Positions 53,255 to 62,291 of a DNA stretch of 64,000 bases are shown piece by piece. Below the pieces are notes generated by a model. The model saw nothing but the letters and a program-made list of their open reading frames with translations, was not told where the DNA came from and did not search any database. Positions within the stretch are counted from its first letter, which is position 1; each line of letters begins with the position of its first letter. This DNA is from M1-B18 sp048264125 (GTDB lineage Bacteria > Bacillota > Clostridia > Peptostreptococcales > Natronincolaceae), in assembly GCA_048264125.1 (NCBI GenBank), contig JBLXDM010000002.1, forward strand, positions 248,001 through 312,000. Reading direction: 5' to 3'. Made by a program: the position numbers and the translations under genes.

Positions 53255-54259
53255 CTATCTTTGGGGATGAAGCTTTAATACTTCCTCCAGCACATCGGTT
53301 TTATTTAGCCTATGCATTGCCTGAACAAATCTTATGGTCCCTGTCTTACCCCTCATTACAACCGAATGGGTCTCGGCCATATTATTGCTCTTATATACTA
53401 CACCCTTTAGCAGGTCCCCCTGAGTAATACCGGTGGCTGCAAAATAGCAATCCTCACCCTTAACCAGATCCTCCAGCGTCAGCACCTTATAAATCTCCTC
53501 ATTGGTGGCGAAGCCCAGCTCTCTGCACCTGTCAAATTCCTCTGGACTCATAGGATTTAGAATAGCCTGCATATCACCGCCCAAGCATTTCAAGGCCACC
53601 GCAGTTATTACCCCCTCGGGAGCTCCACCAATCCCCAGCATTACGTCCACGCCGGTTTCCTCAAATCCTGTGGCTATGGCAGCTGCAACATCTCCATCGC
53701 TAAAAAGCTTAATTCTTGCCCCAGACTCCCTTATTTCTTGAATAAAGTCATCGTGGCGAGGTCTATCCTGAACAATAACAGTTAAATCCTCAAGATTTTT
53801 GTTTAATGCCTTAGCCACCCTGCTGAGATTATCCTTAATGGAAGCCTTTATATCTATAACCCCCTTAGCCTTTGGTCCTACCGCCAGCTTCAGCATATAG
53901 GTGTCGGGAGCATGCAGCAGGCAGCCCTTTGGCGCTATTGCCACAACAGATATCGCATTTGGCAGCCCCTTTGCAATTAAACTAGTTCCCTCCAGAGGAT
54001 CAACGGCAATATCCACCTCGACGACACCGCAATCACCGCAGCCTACCTCTTCACCAATATATAGCATAGGCGCTTCATCCAGCTCACCTTCACCAATCAC
54101 AACAGTTCCTTTGATGCTGAGGCTAGAAAAGGCCCTTCTCATGCCATCAACTGCTGCCTGATCGGCACCAATCTTGTCTCCTCTTCCCATATATCCGGCT
54201 GCAGCCAAGGCTGCTGTCTCAGTTACTCTTACTAATTCCATCGCTAAATTTCTATCCAT
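53255..54259 (-). CDS. glpX: Fructose-1,6-bisphosphatase class II (second copy)
   Basis: A 334-residue paralogue of the next gene. All catalytic motifs are kept (GRGDKIGADQA, GEGELDEAPM, DPLEGT, RPRHD). It differs by a cysteine-containing insertion CGDCG before the DPLEGT loop, by a divergent stretch around ILNPMSPEEFDRC, and by a C-terminal extension (DVLEEVLKLHPQR). GAGGTG precedes the ATG. It follows fsa. Which copy is the main enzyme, or whether one also acts on sedoheptulose bisphosphate, cannot be read from sequence. Confidence 0.93.
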   Translation of the reverse strand: MDRNLAMELVRVTETAALAAAGYMGRGDKIGADQAAVDGMRRAFSSLSIKGTVVIGEGELDEAPMLYIGEEVGCGDCGVVEVDIAVDPLEGTSLIAKGLPNAISVVAIAPKGCLLHAPDTYMLKLAVGPKAKGVIDIKASIKDNLSRVAKALNKNLEDLTVIVQDRPRHDDFIQEIRESGARIKLFSDGDVAAAIATGFEETGVDVMLGIGGAPEGVITAVALKCLGGDMQAILNPMSPEEFDRCRELGFATNEEIYKVLTLEDLVKGEDCYFAATGITQGDLLKGVVYKSNNMAETHSVVMRGKTGTIRFVQAMHRLNKTDVLEEVLKLHPQR

Positions 54260-54524
54260 TTTTGCACCTCACTGATTAATAAATGTATAACGCATAACGA
54301 ATATTAAAATAAAACCCTATTATCAAATTCATAATCAATTAATCTACTACTTCAATTATATCGCTTTACCACTAATAGTCAATGAAATATGCTGTCTCTT
54401 TGGCAATTGTGCATCACATTTCTACTTATATTATATACCAATCATCAATTGATGTGTAATGTTGTATACTAATTTGAATTTAAGGATTAAGAATTATAAA
54501 TTATGAACTATGACCTCAGAATAT

Positions 54525-54606
54525 AAATGATTAAATAGCATAATTAAGATGAGTAGTATGCTTATAAATATGCAATTTTATGGAAATTGCAATTTCCTCA
54601 ACCATT
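54525..54606. repeat. MITE-like repeat, copy F (internal deletion derivative)
   Basis: Holds only the outer parts of the element: an AGATGAGTAGTATGCTTATA segment from one end and GCAATTTCCTCAA from the other. The whole palindromic centre is gone. The rest of 54260-54784 shows no gene, only AT-rich sequence and a GGGGGC hairpin near 54697-54724 that may end the fsa transcript. Confidence 0.55.
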
Positions 54607-54784
54607 GATTTTGAATTGCATATATTAAAGATAAGACTTATGAATTGCGAGTTAAATTAAAACAGCAATCAAGAAAAAGAGTCTACACAAGAAATGAGGG
54701 GGCTAATAGAATCATGCCCCCTTAAAATTGATAGCTGTGCTATATTAATACCTAAGCATCATTCACTATGACTCTAATAGCTCC

Positions 54785-55432
54785 CTACTTGTCCTTAACC
54801 TTTTCCCAATCACTTAAAAACCTTTCGATACCAGAATCAGTTAAGGGATGCTTTACCATTTGCTTTAATACATTATAGGGTACAGTAGCAACATCTGAGC
54901 CTGCCTTTGCAGCCTCCAAAACATGTATAGGCGTACGCATACTGGCTGCCAGCACCTCCGTCTGCATGTCGTGGTTAAAGAACACCTCAACAATATCTCT
55001 AATCAACTGCATGCCTTCCTGGCCTATATCATCGAGACGACCTACAAAGGGGCTTACATAGGTGGCACCTGCCTTAGCTGCCAAAAGCGCCTGTAGCGCT
55101 GAAAAAACTAAAGTAACATTCGTTTTAATCCCCTTTGCCGATAGCTGCTTAACAGCCTTTAAGCCCTCCTCCGTCATAGGAATTTTAATAACAATATTCT
55201 TATGAAGAGCTGCCAGAACCTCAGCCTCCTCCACCATTCCCTTCGATTCAAGGCTAATGACCTCAGCGCTGATGGGTCCATCCACAAGCTCAACAATTTC
55301 CTTTATAACCTCTTGAAAATTTCTGCCCTCCTTAGCAATTAGAGAAGGATTGGTTGTAACTCCATCAATAACCCCCCACTGGGCAATTTCTTCAATTTCC
55401 TTGATATTTGCTGTATCAATAAATAGCTTCAT
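54785..55432 (-). CDS. fsa: Fructose-6-phosphate aldolase / transaldolase (TalC type)
   Basis: A 215-residue small transaldolase-family enzyme. The Schiff-base lysine is Lys83 in VIKIPMTEEG. The N-terminal MKLFIDTANIKEIEEI and the DGVTTNPSLIAKEG motif are standard. GGAGG is 8 bases from the ATG at 55432. It heads the fsa-glpX-glpX-rho run and likely works in the non-oxidative pentose phosphate pathway together with rpiB. Transaldolase rather than aldolase activity is likely. Confidence 0.95.
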   Translation of the reverse strand: MKLFIDTANIKEIEEIAQWGVIDGVTTNPSLIAKEGRNFQEVIKEIVELVDGPISAEVISLESKGMVEEAEVLAALHKNIVIKIPMTEEGLKAVKQLSAKGIKTNVTLVFSALQALLAAKAGATYVSPFVGRLDDIGQEGMQLIRDIVEVFFNHDMQTEVLAASMRTPIHVLEAAKAGSDVATVPYNVLKQMVKHPLTDSGIERFLSDWEKVKDK

Positions 55433-55854
55433 CTGCATTACCTCCAAATAAATTCTTATTTATATAATAATTCAACATATTTTATATAATTCCTTTTATA
55501 GAACTAAAGTATTACATCGCTTTAGACTTATATGCCCCATTATTTTCTAAAATACTCCAGAAAATTCAGTTGTTTAGCAGGAGAGATAAGTAGCCCCAAG
55601 CCTGCATATTGTGTTATAAATATACATAGTAATATCCTATGATAGTGCTTCCAATTATAATTTATAGCTATACGTAAAAATTGACATTAGATTTTTGCAC
55701 TAATGCCCGCCTCAATTATTTTTAGTGTTTTTTTTTGAACGCTTAAAATTTTTTAGTCTTTGGGAGGCTTGATTATATCACATTTTGGCTCAATTATATA
55801 TTAATTTTTTTTTACATATTATGAAATATTCCAGATTTTTAAGAAAAATAACGC

Positions 55855-55883
55855 TTGCAAGTTATAATTTTGCTCTGTATAAT
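55855..55883 (+). promoter_or_regulatory. Promoter of the first sodium-symporter gene
   Basis: TTGCAA, 17 bases, TATAAT, preceded by TAACGC. It lies about 220 bases before the ATG. The preceding 55433-55854 is AT-rich with no gene visible. Confidence 0.8.
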
Positions 55884-56101
55884 AATGAAATATAAATATT
55901 TGTAATTTTCTCTTATTTGGAAAAATTGTTTATAAAATAAATATTGCCACGTTTCAAAATTTAAACTGTTTATTTATAAGCAATTATGTTTAATATTCCA
56001 TCGAGTTAAATTTACCAGCAATATTTGATTTATGACAACGTTTTTTTTAATTTAAGAGAGGGAACAATATTTATATTCTTTAAATTAAAAGGAGGGACTG
56101 T

Positions 56102-57454
56102 ATGGTGGATTTAAATGAAAAGAAACAAAGAGATCAGTGGGGTTCAAGATTAGGCTTTATTATGGCAGCGGCTGGTTCAGCGGTTGGACTTGGTAACCTA
56201 TGGAAGTTCCCTTACATGGCTGGATCAAATGGTGGTGGAGCCTTCGTTCTTATCTATCTTGCTCTAGTAGTTATTGTTGGTTTTACACTAATGGCAGCTG
56301 AGATTGTTATCGGTAGACATACTCAGTTAAACGCTATTGGTGCCTATAGAAAAATTCGTAAGGGCTGGGGCTGGGTTGGTGGCCTTGGAGTTTTAGCCGG
56401 CTTCGTAATTCTATCCTATTATTCTGTAGTTGGTGGATGGGTAATCAACTATATAATAAAGGCTGTAACCGGAGCATTTAATACTTCTGATATGGCAGTT
56501 TTAGGAAATATGTTCGGAGGTATGATTTCAGGTACCTGGACTCCTATTATATTCCATGCATTATTCATGATTATCACCCTTGGAATCGTTATTGGTGGTA
56601 TCAGCGGAGGTATTGAGAAATTCTCTAAAATACTAATGCCTGCATTATTCGTAATGATTATATTAATTGTTATCCGTTCCGTTACATTACCCGGAGCTGG
56701 CGAAGGGATTAAGTTTTTCTTAAAGCCTGATTTCTCGAAAATTGACGGTAGTGTAATACTGGCAGCCTTAGGTCAGGTATTTTTCTCCTTAAGCTTAGGT
56801 ATGGGTTGTATGATAACCTATGGTAGCTACCTGAGCAAGGACGAAAACATTCCTCAAAGCTCTGTAATTATACCATTCCTTGATACAGGTGTGGCATTAT
56901 TAGCAGGTCTTGCAATATTACCAGCGGTATTTGCTTTAGGCTTTGACCCAACTGGTGGTCCTGGTCTTGTGTTCATCACATTACCTGCAGTATTTGCAAA
57001 AATGCCAATGGGTGGATTGTTCGCAGTTATCTTCTTCCTGCTAGTGCTATTTGCTGCTATTACCTCTTCCATCTCATTACTGGAGGTTGTTGTTTCCTTC
57101 GTAGTTGACGAGTGGAAATGGTCTCGTGCTAAAGCAACAACTATTGTATCAGCTGCTATATTTGCTTTAGGTATTCCTGCATCTCTTTCCTTGGGCGTAT
57201 GGGATACGATAATCTTTAGAGAATTAGTATTCTTTGATGCATTGGGCTTCTTATCAGATCAAATCCTGTTACCATTAGGCGGATTGATGTTATGTATCTT
57301 TATCGGCTGGGTATGGGGTGTTGATAACGCAGTTAAAGAAGCTACAAACAATGGAAAAGTTAAATTTACAATCGCACCAATTTGGGGCTTTGTTGTAAAA
57401 TATATTGCTCCATTAGCTATAGGATATATCTTTGTTACAGGTTTAATTGGGTAA
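56102..57454 (+). CDS. Sodium-dependent transporter, NSS/SNF family (first paralogue)
   Basis: A 450-residue symporter with eleven or twelve helices that imports an amino acid or amine using the sodium gradient. The unwound first helix GSAVGLGNLWKFPY (25-38) supplies sodium and substrate contacts, and SLSLGMGCMITYGSY (229-243) is the sixth helix. Asp261 stands at the position where chloride-independent bacterial members (MhsT, TnaT) carry an acid. AAGGAGG is 6 bases from the ATG. The next gene is a close paralogue. The terminator at 57467-57489 ends the transcript. Confidence 0.95.
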   Translation: MVDLNEKKQRDQWGSRLGFIMAAAGSAVGLGNLWKFPYMAGSNGGGAFVLIYLALVVIVGFTLMAAEIVIGRHTQLNAIGAYRKIRKGWGWVGGLGVLAGFVILSYYSVVGGWVINYIIKAVTGAFNTSDMAVLGNMFGGMISGTWTPIIFHALFMIITLGIVIGGISGGIEKFSKILMPALFVMIILIVIRSVTLPGAGEGIKFFLKPDFSKIDGSVILAALGQVFFSLSLGMGCMITYGSYLSKDENIPQSSVIIPFLDTGVALLAGLAILPAVFALGFDPTGGPGLVFITLPAVFAKMPMGGLFAVIFFLLVLFAAITSSISLLEVVVSFVVDEWKWSRAKATTIVSAAIFALGIPASLSLGVWDTIIFRELVFFDALGFLSDQILLPLGGLMLCIFIGWVWGVDNAVKEATNNGKVKFTIAPIWGFVVKYIAPLAIGYIFVTGLIG

Positions 57455-57466
57455 TATGTAAATGCT

Positions 57467-57494
57467 AGGGTGTCCCTTACGGACACCCTTATTA
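57467..57494 (+). terminator. Terminator after the first symporter gene
   Basis: Stem AGGGTGTCC/GGACACCCT with CTTAC loop, then TATTATTTAT. Confidence 0.88.
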
Positions 57495-57663
57495 TTTATA
57501 GCACAATTATTTAAAGCATCTATTCAGGTGCTTTTTATTTTTTCTCAATTATTTTATATGTAATTTTTACCGCCGCCTCTTTTTTCTCTATTGATATAAC
57601 TAAACTTACTCCATTGGACTTATTAAAAATCCCTCTCATTTCTAATCGTTAAAAAACTAACAC

Positions 57664-57692
57664 TTGCAATCGTTTAGCTCCCCTTATATAAT
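57664..57692 (+). promoter_or_regulatory. Promoter of the second sodium-symporter gene
   Basis: TTGCAA, 17 bases, TATAAT, preceded by TAACAC, nearly the same context as the first paralogue. The leader of about 265 bases to the ATG contains a small hairpin (ATGCCA/TGGCAT near 57867-57890) but no gene. Confidence 0.8.
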
Positions 57693-57958
57693 AAGTAACT
57701 GTGAATACTAAACCTTTTAAATTTTCATTTAATTATAATTATTGCGCGATAATTATATTCCGTTCTAAATTACCCGGGTATTGAAAACACAGTAAATTCA
57801 ATTAACAATTTCAAGCTTGTATTGTGTCTATAGTACTACACATGACTATAGATAATTAACCTTAGTATGCCATCTTTTAAAAATTGGCATATGGGAGTCG
57901 GTCTGAAAACGTTTGCTCCTAATTTTGACTAATCTTATCACAGTAAGGGAGGATTTAT

Positions 57959-59314
57959 ATGAACAAATCAATCGAAACACAAAACAGAGATCAGTGGAGC
58001 TCCAAAATTGGCTTTATCCTTGCAGCAGCTGGTTCTGCAGTTGGTCTTGGTAACCTCTGGAAGTTTCCCTACACCGCCGGTATGAATGGTGGTGGCGCCT
58101 TCGTTATCGTTTATTTCGCAATTCTTTTATTAGTGGGCTTTACGCTTATGATGGCAGAATTAGTAGTGGGTAGACATACTCAGCTAAATGCTGTTGGTGC
58201 CTATAGAAAAATCCGTAAAAACTGGGCTTTTGTTGGCGGCTTAGGAGTTTTAGCCTCCTTCATTATACTTTCCTACTACAGTGTAGTAGGTGGATGGGTA
58301 GTTAATTACATCGTCAAGGCCCTAACTGGTGCCTTTAATACTGCTGACATAGAAGCTTTAGGTGGTATGTTCACCGGCTTAATATCAAGTCCTGTAGAAC
58401 CACTTATCTATCATGGGATATTCATGCTTATGACACTGGGTATTGTTATCGGTGGTATCAGTGGAGGTATCGAGAAATATTCTAAAATACTAATGCCTGC
58501 ATTATTTGTAATGATGTTTGCAATCATGCTTCGTTCCGTTACCTTACCGGGTGCATCTGAAGGTATCAAGTTCCTACTAGCACCTGATTTCTCTAAAATC
58601 GACGGTGGAGTGATCCTTGCTGCACTTGGTCAAGTATTCTTCTCATTAAGCTTAGGTATGGGCTGTATGATTACCTACGGAAGCTATTTGAGCAAGGAGG
58701 AAAACATTCCCCAGAGCTCATTTATTATTCCACTAATTGATACAGGTGTAGCCCTACTGGCAGGTCTAACAATTTTACCTGCGGTATTTGCCTTTGGCTT
58801 CGACCCCGCCAGTGGTCCTGGCTTGGTATTCGTAACACTTCCTGCGGTATTCTCAAAAATGCCCTTAGGTAGCTTATTTGCAGTAATATTCTTTGTATTA
58901 GTTCTGTTTGCAGCCTTAACCTCTTCCATATCATTACTGGAGGCTTCTGTTTCCTATGTGGTTGATGACTGGGGCTGGAATAGAAAGGGTGCTACCTTTG
59001 CTCTATCAGCTGCGATATTCCTCTTAGGTATTCCTGCCTCCTTAGGTATGGGACCCCTATCTCATATCAAGCTAATCAAAGGCAAGGATATATTTGATTC
59101 AATGAGCTTCGTATCTGATAACATACTACTGCCATTAGGCGGCCTGCTATTATGCATATTCGTTGGCTGGGTATGGGGTATGAAAAATGCGATTAACGAA
59201 GCCACCAGCAATGGAAAGCATGGCTTTGCATTAGCACCTATATGGTCCTTCCTTGTAAAATTCGTTGCTCCTATTGCAATACTGGTTGTATTTATTCAAG
59301 GTCTATTAAGCTAA
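57959..59314 (+). CDS. Sodium-dependent transporter, NSS/SNF family (second paralogue)
   Basis: A 451-residue paralogue of the preceding symporter, apparently about two thirds or more identical. It has the same core motifs (GSAVGLGNLWKFPYTAG, SLSLGMGCMITYGSY, IDTGVALLAG with the acid). Substrate-site positions differ slightly (TAGMNGGG against MAGSNGGG). The loop before the eleventh helix is changed (SHIKLIKGKDIFD). GGGAGG precedes the ATG. Having its own promoter and terminator suggests independent expression. Confidence 0.95.
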   Translation: MNKSIETQNRDQWSSKIGFILAAAGSAVGLGNLWKFPYTAGMNGGGAFVIVYFAILLLVGFTLMMAELVVGRHTQLNAVGAYRKIRKNWAFVGGLGVLASFIILSYYSVVGGWVVNYIVKALTGAFNTADIEALGGMFTGLISSPVEPLIYHGIFMLMTLGIVIGGISGGIEKYSKILMPALFVMMFAIMLRSVTLPGASEGIKFLLAPDFSKIDGGVILAALGQVFFSLSLGMGCMITYGSYLSKEENIPQSSFIIPLIDTGVALLAGLTILPAVFAFGFDPASGPGLVFVTLPAVFSKMPLGSLFAVIFFVLVLFAALTSSISLLEASVSYVVDDWGWNRKGATFALSAAIFLLGIPASLGMGPLSHIKLIKGKDIFDSMSFVSDNILLPLGGLLLCIFVGWVWGMKNAINEATSNGKHGFALAPIWSFLVKFVAPIAILVVFIQGLLS

Positions 59315-59332
59315 CAAAATCTAAAATAATAA

Positions 59333-59365
59333 GGGCGTACTCATTAAACGAGTACGCCTCTTTTA
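59333..59365 (+). terminator. Terminator after the second symporter gene
   Basis: Stem GGCGTACTC/GAGTACGCC (59334-59342 with 59350-59358), then TCTTTTATTTTA. Confidence 0.9.
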
Positions 59366-59430
59366 TTTTATATGTGATTACGCACTGTAGGTCATTCCTT
59401 TATCACAATACACTAGCTTATAATATAACC

Positions 59431-61299
59431 CTACTTCAAGCCCTCCATTAGGAAATTACTGCTTTCCTCCTCAGACTCCTGAAATACATTTTCAATAATA
59501 TATTCCGATAGAAATATTTCTGCAATGGCTCTTTCGTACCCCTCACGGGCCTCCTCCAGCTCCACCGGCTCACCAGTATGAATATTCCAGGCCCTGCTGT
59601 TTTCAAATATCCCATCCTTGGAAATCATAAACATGATTTCATTATCGATGAAGGAGCCCTTGCCGGTGTGTACCTGTTGAACAGCAAAGCCCTCCTTAGT
59701 ATTTAAGAGGTCCTTGCCTATCAGATTTTCTTCATCGGTCTCCAGACCAATGAGGTTTGCAATTGTCGGATAAAAGTCGATTTGTCCGCCAACCGTTTCA
59801 ATTTCCTGCTTAAGATTTGACTGGGGTATATGGATCAGCATTGGTACTCTATCCATTTCATCCTCTTGATATGGCTTACCAAGGAAATCTGTCATTTCCT
59901 CATATATCTCTTCATTCCTTGCATCCAGCCCATGATGGTCACCATAGATTATGATGGCGGTATCCTCATACAGGCCTTCTCTCTTAAGCTCCTCTATTAG
60001 CTCACCAATAGCGGAATCCAAATAGTTTACCGTCTGTAGATAATTCCCCAGCAAGGTATCCTCATATATCTCAAGGCTTAATCCCTTGTGCTCTTCCTCC
60101 ATAACATAGGGATAATGGGAGGTCACGGTGATATAAAAGGAGTAAAAGGGCTTTTGCAGCTCCTTTAGGTGTTCAATTGACTGCTTAAATAAAGACTTAT
60201 CACTCAGGCCTATTCCGATAATCTCCTCCATATTCAGCTCCTCTGAGCTGATGAATTTATCAAAGCCTATTGTTGGATACATGCTTCTCCTATTCCAAAA
60301 GTCTGGTTCATTGCCGTGGAATACGATTGTCTCGTAATCCTTCTGCTTCAGCAGCATAGGCAGTGAAAATAGCTGCTTATCCTCATACTGCTTATAGCTG
60401 AAGTTTATAGTTGATGCATGCAGGCCATTGTGGGTTACAAATTCTGCATCAGAGGTATTCCCCCAGCCCACCTGCTCATAGTAGCGGGAAAAATTTAGGG
60501 TATCCTTTGAAATCAGCTGATTTAGCACGGGAGTTATGTATTGTCCCTCAACCTCTCTGTTTAATACAAAGCCCTGTAGAGATTCAGCCTGAATAACAAT
60601 AATATTTTTTCCCTCCAGCAATCCATTATAGTTTTTGACGGGATTCTCAGGAGCTTCATCCTCCAGTATCTCCATCCAAGCATCTGCATTATCCACAAGC
60701 GGAGTTTTTCCAAGTAGCCTGTATACATCATAAATGTGATAGTTGTAGGTTCCAAGGTTAAAGGGGGTATAAAAGCCTCCTGCGGCTAACTTAACCTGCT
60801 GATTACCGAAGAATATACATAAAAACAGCAGAAGCACCCAGGATAGCTGTCTCGGTTTACGTCTTTGAGTGTCTGCAGTAGCTGTACGCCTACCCCTAAA
60901 ATACAGGTATATTATTATAGGCCAATCGATAAAGTACAGGAAGTATACCGGCTTCAGAAGGGTTCTTACGCTTCCCGATACAGCGCTCAGATGACCTACC
61001 TGATAAATTGCATTAATAGGTATAAGGGTGAAGAAATGGCTGTAGTAGAGGCTATCGAAAAATAGCAGCGTTGTTAAGGCCATATACAGGACGATAAAAA
61101 TTTCATTTTTTCTCCTTCTGAATAAAAAATTCGCTATAGAAAATATGCAAATTGAGGTTAAGACATTCAACAGGGACACTAATGTGCTGCGATATTGGAT
61201 ATCTATAAAATTATGAAATACTAATAGCTTAGTAAAAATCATCAGATTATATATGGCAATTTTCATCCTATAGGAGCTTTGATCTTCGTATAAGCTCAT
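59431..61299 (-). CDS. LTA synthase-type sulfatase
   Basis: A 622-residue membrane enzyme of the LtaS/alkaline phosphatase superfamily. Five N-terminal helices (about 14-34, 42-60, 66-84, 110-134, 152-167) precede the extracellular sulfatase domain. The metal Glu is Glu239 in VIQAES, the catalytic Thr is Thr282 in GNTSDAEF, and the SHYPY and GDHHG motifs (394-398, 453-457) complete the site. It should transfer glycerol phosphate, building lipoteichoic-acid-like polymer. GGAGGG precedes the ATG. An Asp/Glu-rich tail follows the domain. Confidence 0.93.
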   Translation of the reverse strand: MSLYEDQSSYRMKIAIYNLMIFTKLLVFHNFIDIQYRSTLVSLLNVLTSICIFSIANFLFRRRKNEIFIVLYMALTTLLFFDSLYYSHFFTLIPINAIYQVGHLSAVSGSVRTLLKPVYFLYFIDWPIIIYLYFRGRRTATADTQRRKPRQLSWVLLLFLCIFFGNQQVKLAAGGFYTPFNLGTYNYHIYDVYRLLGKTPLVDNADAWMEILEDEAPENPVKNYNGLLEGKNIIVIQAESLQGFVLNREVEGQYITPVLNQLISKDTLNFSRYYEQVGWGNTSDAEFVTHNGLHASTINFSYKQYEDKQLFSLPMLLKQKDYETIVFHGNEPDFWNRRSMYPTIGFDKFISSEELNMEEIIGIGLSDKSLFKQSIEHLKELQKPFYSFYITVTSHYPYVMEEEHKGLSLEIYEDTLLGNYLQTVNYLDSAIGELIEELKREGLYEDTAIIIYGDHHGLDARNEEIYEEMTDFLGKPYQEDEMDRVPMLIHIPQSNLKQEIETVGGQIDFYPTIANLIGLETDEENLIGKDLLNTKEGFAVQQVHTGKGSFIDNEIMFMISKDGIFENSRAWNIHTGEPVELEEAREGYERAIAEIFLSEYIIENVFQESEEESSNFLMEGLK

Positions 61300-61554
61300 G
61301 CTTTATCCCTCCGTATCAGAATTCTTAATATCTTATTAGCACAAAATACTCCTTTATAATAGACGTATAAAATCAAAAAAAGTTCCATAGATTTACAAAT
61401 TTCATTATTCAAAAAAAATAAGCAGGAGTTCATCTCCCACCCTATCGGAATGTTACCTATTATTATATTGAAATAAATATTATATGTCCAGTTATTATTT
61501 CCTTCAAAATGCCTTAAAATCCCCTTCATTTCTTGCATAACCGCAGCTAATTCA

Positions 61555-62289
61555 CTACCTCTTTTCCGTCAAATGCTTCCAATATCTTACAGGCATGCAA
61601 CGCTTCTGAAGCTTGGGATTTTTCCGCTCAGGAATCGATATATGCTTGTAATAGGCCTTCCATAGCTCCTCATAGGTGGTTTCTCTAGCCTCAGGCTTAG
61701 GGATGTCATCTTTATCGGCATCTATTAGCACCCATTCCTGTCGATCGTACAGCGCAGCAATTTCTCTTTTTAAATCGTGAATCATCCAGTTTTGGTCTGA
61801 CATTCTCTCTGCAAAATGAGGGGCCAGTAGACCGACAATGTTATAGTCAGGCTCTAGCTCTGCATAATATAGCTCCCCTATCCGCTGAAACCTAAGAAGT
61901 CCCAGCATTCTATGCTTTTCCCTAGTCACCCGCTTGCTTATTTGATGAATTTTCATCACTCTTGGGTCCAGCAAATGCTGATTTATGTCAAAGCCAAGCC
62001 GCCAGCCCAGCCTTAGATAGTCAAAAATATATCTGCCTGCATTTTCCTCCTCAGAGATAAATACATAATAAATATATTGCAGGGTCTCCTTAGATATTTT
62101 CTTTAGTATGGAATTATATACTTTGTCTGCCTTTTCGGGGCAGGCTTCAATAAAGGTCGGAGTTGTTAGTAAGTCCGGCTTATGTCTTTCCTGAGGAACT
62201 ATGTCTTCAGGTGCTATTCTTCTGTAGAAGGCTTCATAAATAGCTGTTAGCAGCCCTTCAAAGCTGCCGTCATATATAAAGATATTCAT
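61555..62289 (-). CDS. DUF4130/TIGR03915 putative DNA repair protein
   Basis: A 244-residue protein recognised from IFIYDGSFEGLLTAIYEAF at the N-terminus and the ILKKIS, YLRLGW and LLGLLRF segments. In many bacteria this domain is fused to a UdgX-type uracil-DNA-binding domain; here it stands alone. It is almost always adjacent to a radical SAM/HhH protein, as here (two bases apart, same strand). The biochemical function is not established in literature I know of. GGAGAGC precedes the ATG. Confidence 0.88.
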   Translation of the reverse strand: MNIFIYDGSFEGLLTAIYEAFYRRIAPEDIVPQERHKPDLLTTPTFIEACPEKADKVYNSILKKISKETLQYIYYVFISEEENAGRYIFDYLRLGWRLGFDINQHLLDPRVMKIHQISKRVTREKHRMLGLLRFQRIGELYYAELEPDYNIVGLLAPHFAERMSDQNWMIHDLKREIAALYDRQEWVLIDADKDDIPKPEARETTYEELWKAYYKHISIPERKNPKLQKRCMPVRYWKHLTEKR

Positions 62290-62291
62290 AG

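Noticed and set aside
61296..61538. 80-codon minus-strand frame between the LTA synthase and DUF4130 genes
   Set aside because: No ribosome site at the start, composition unlike neighbours, and it overlaps the true start region of the sulfatase gene.
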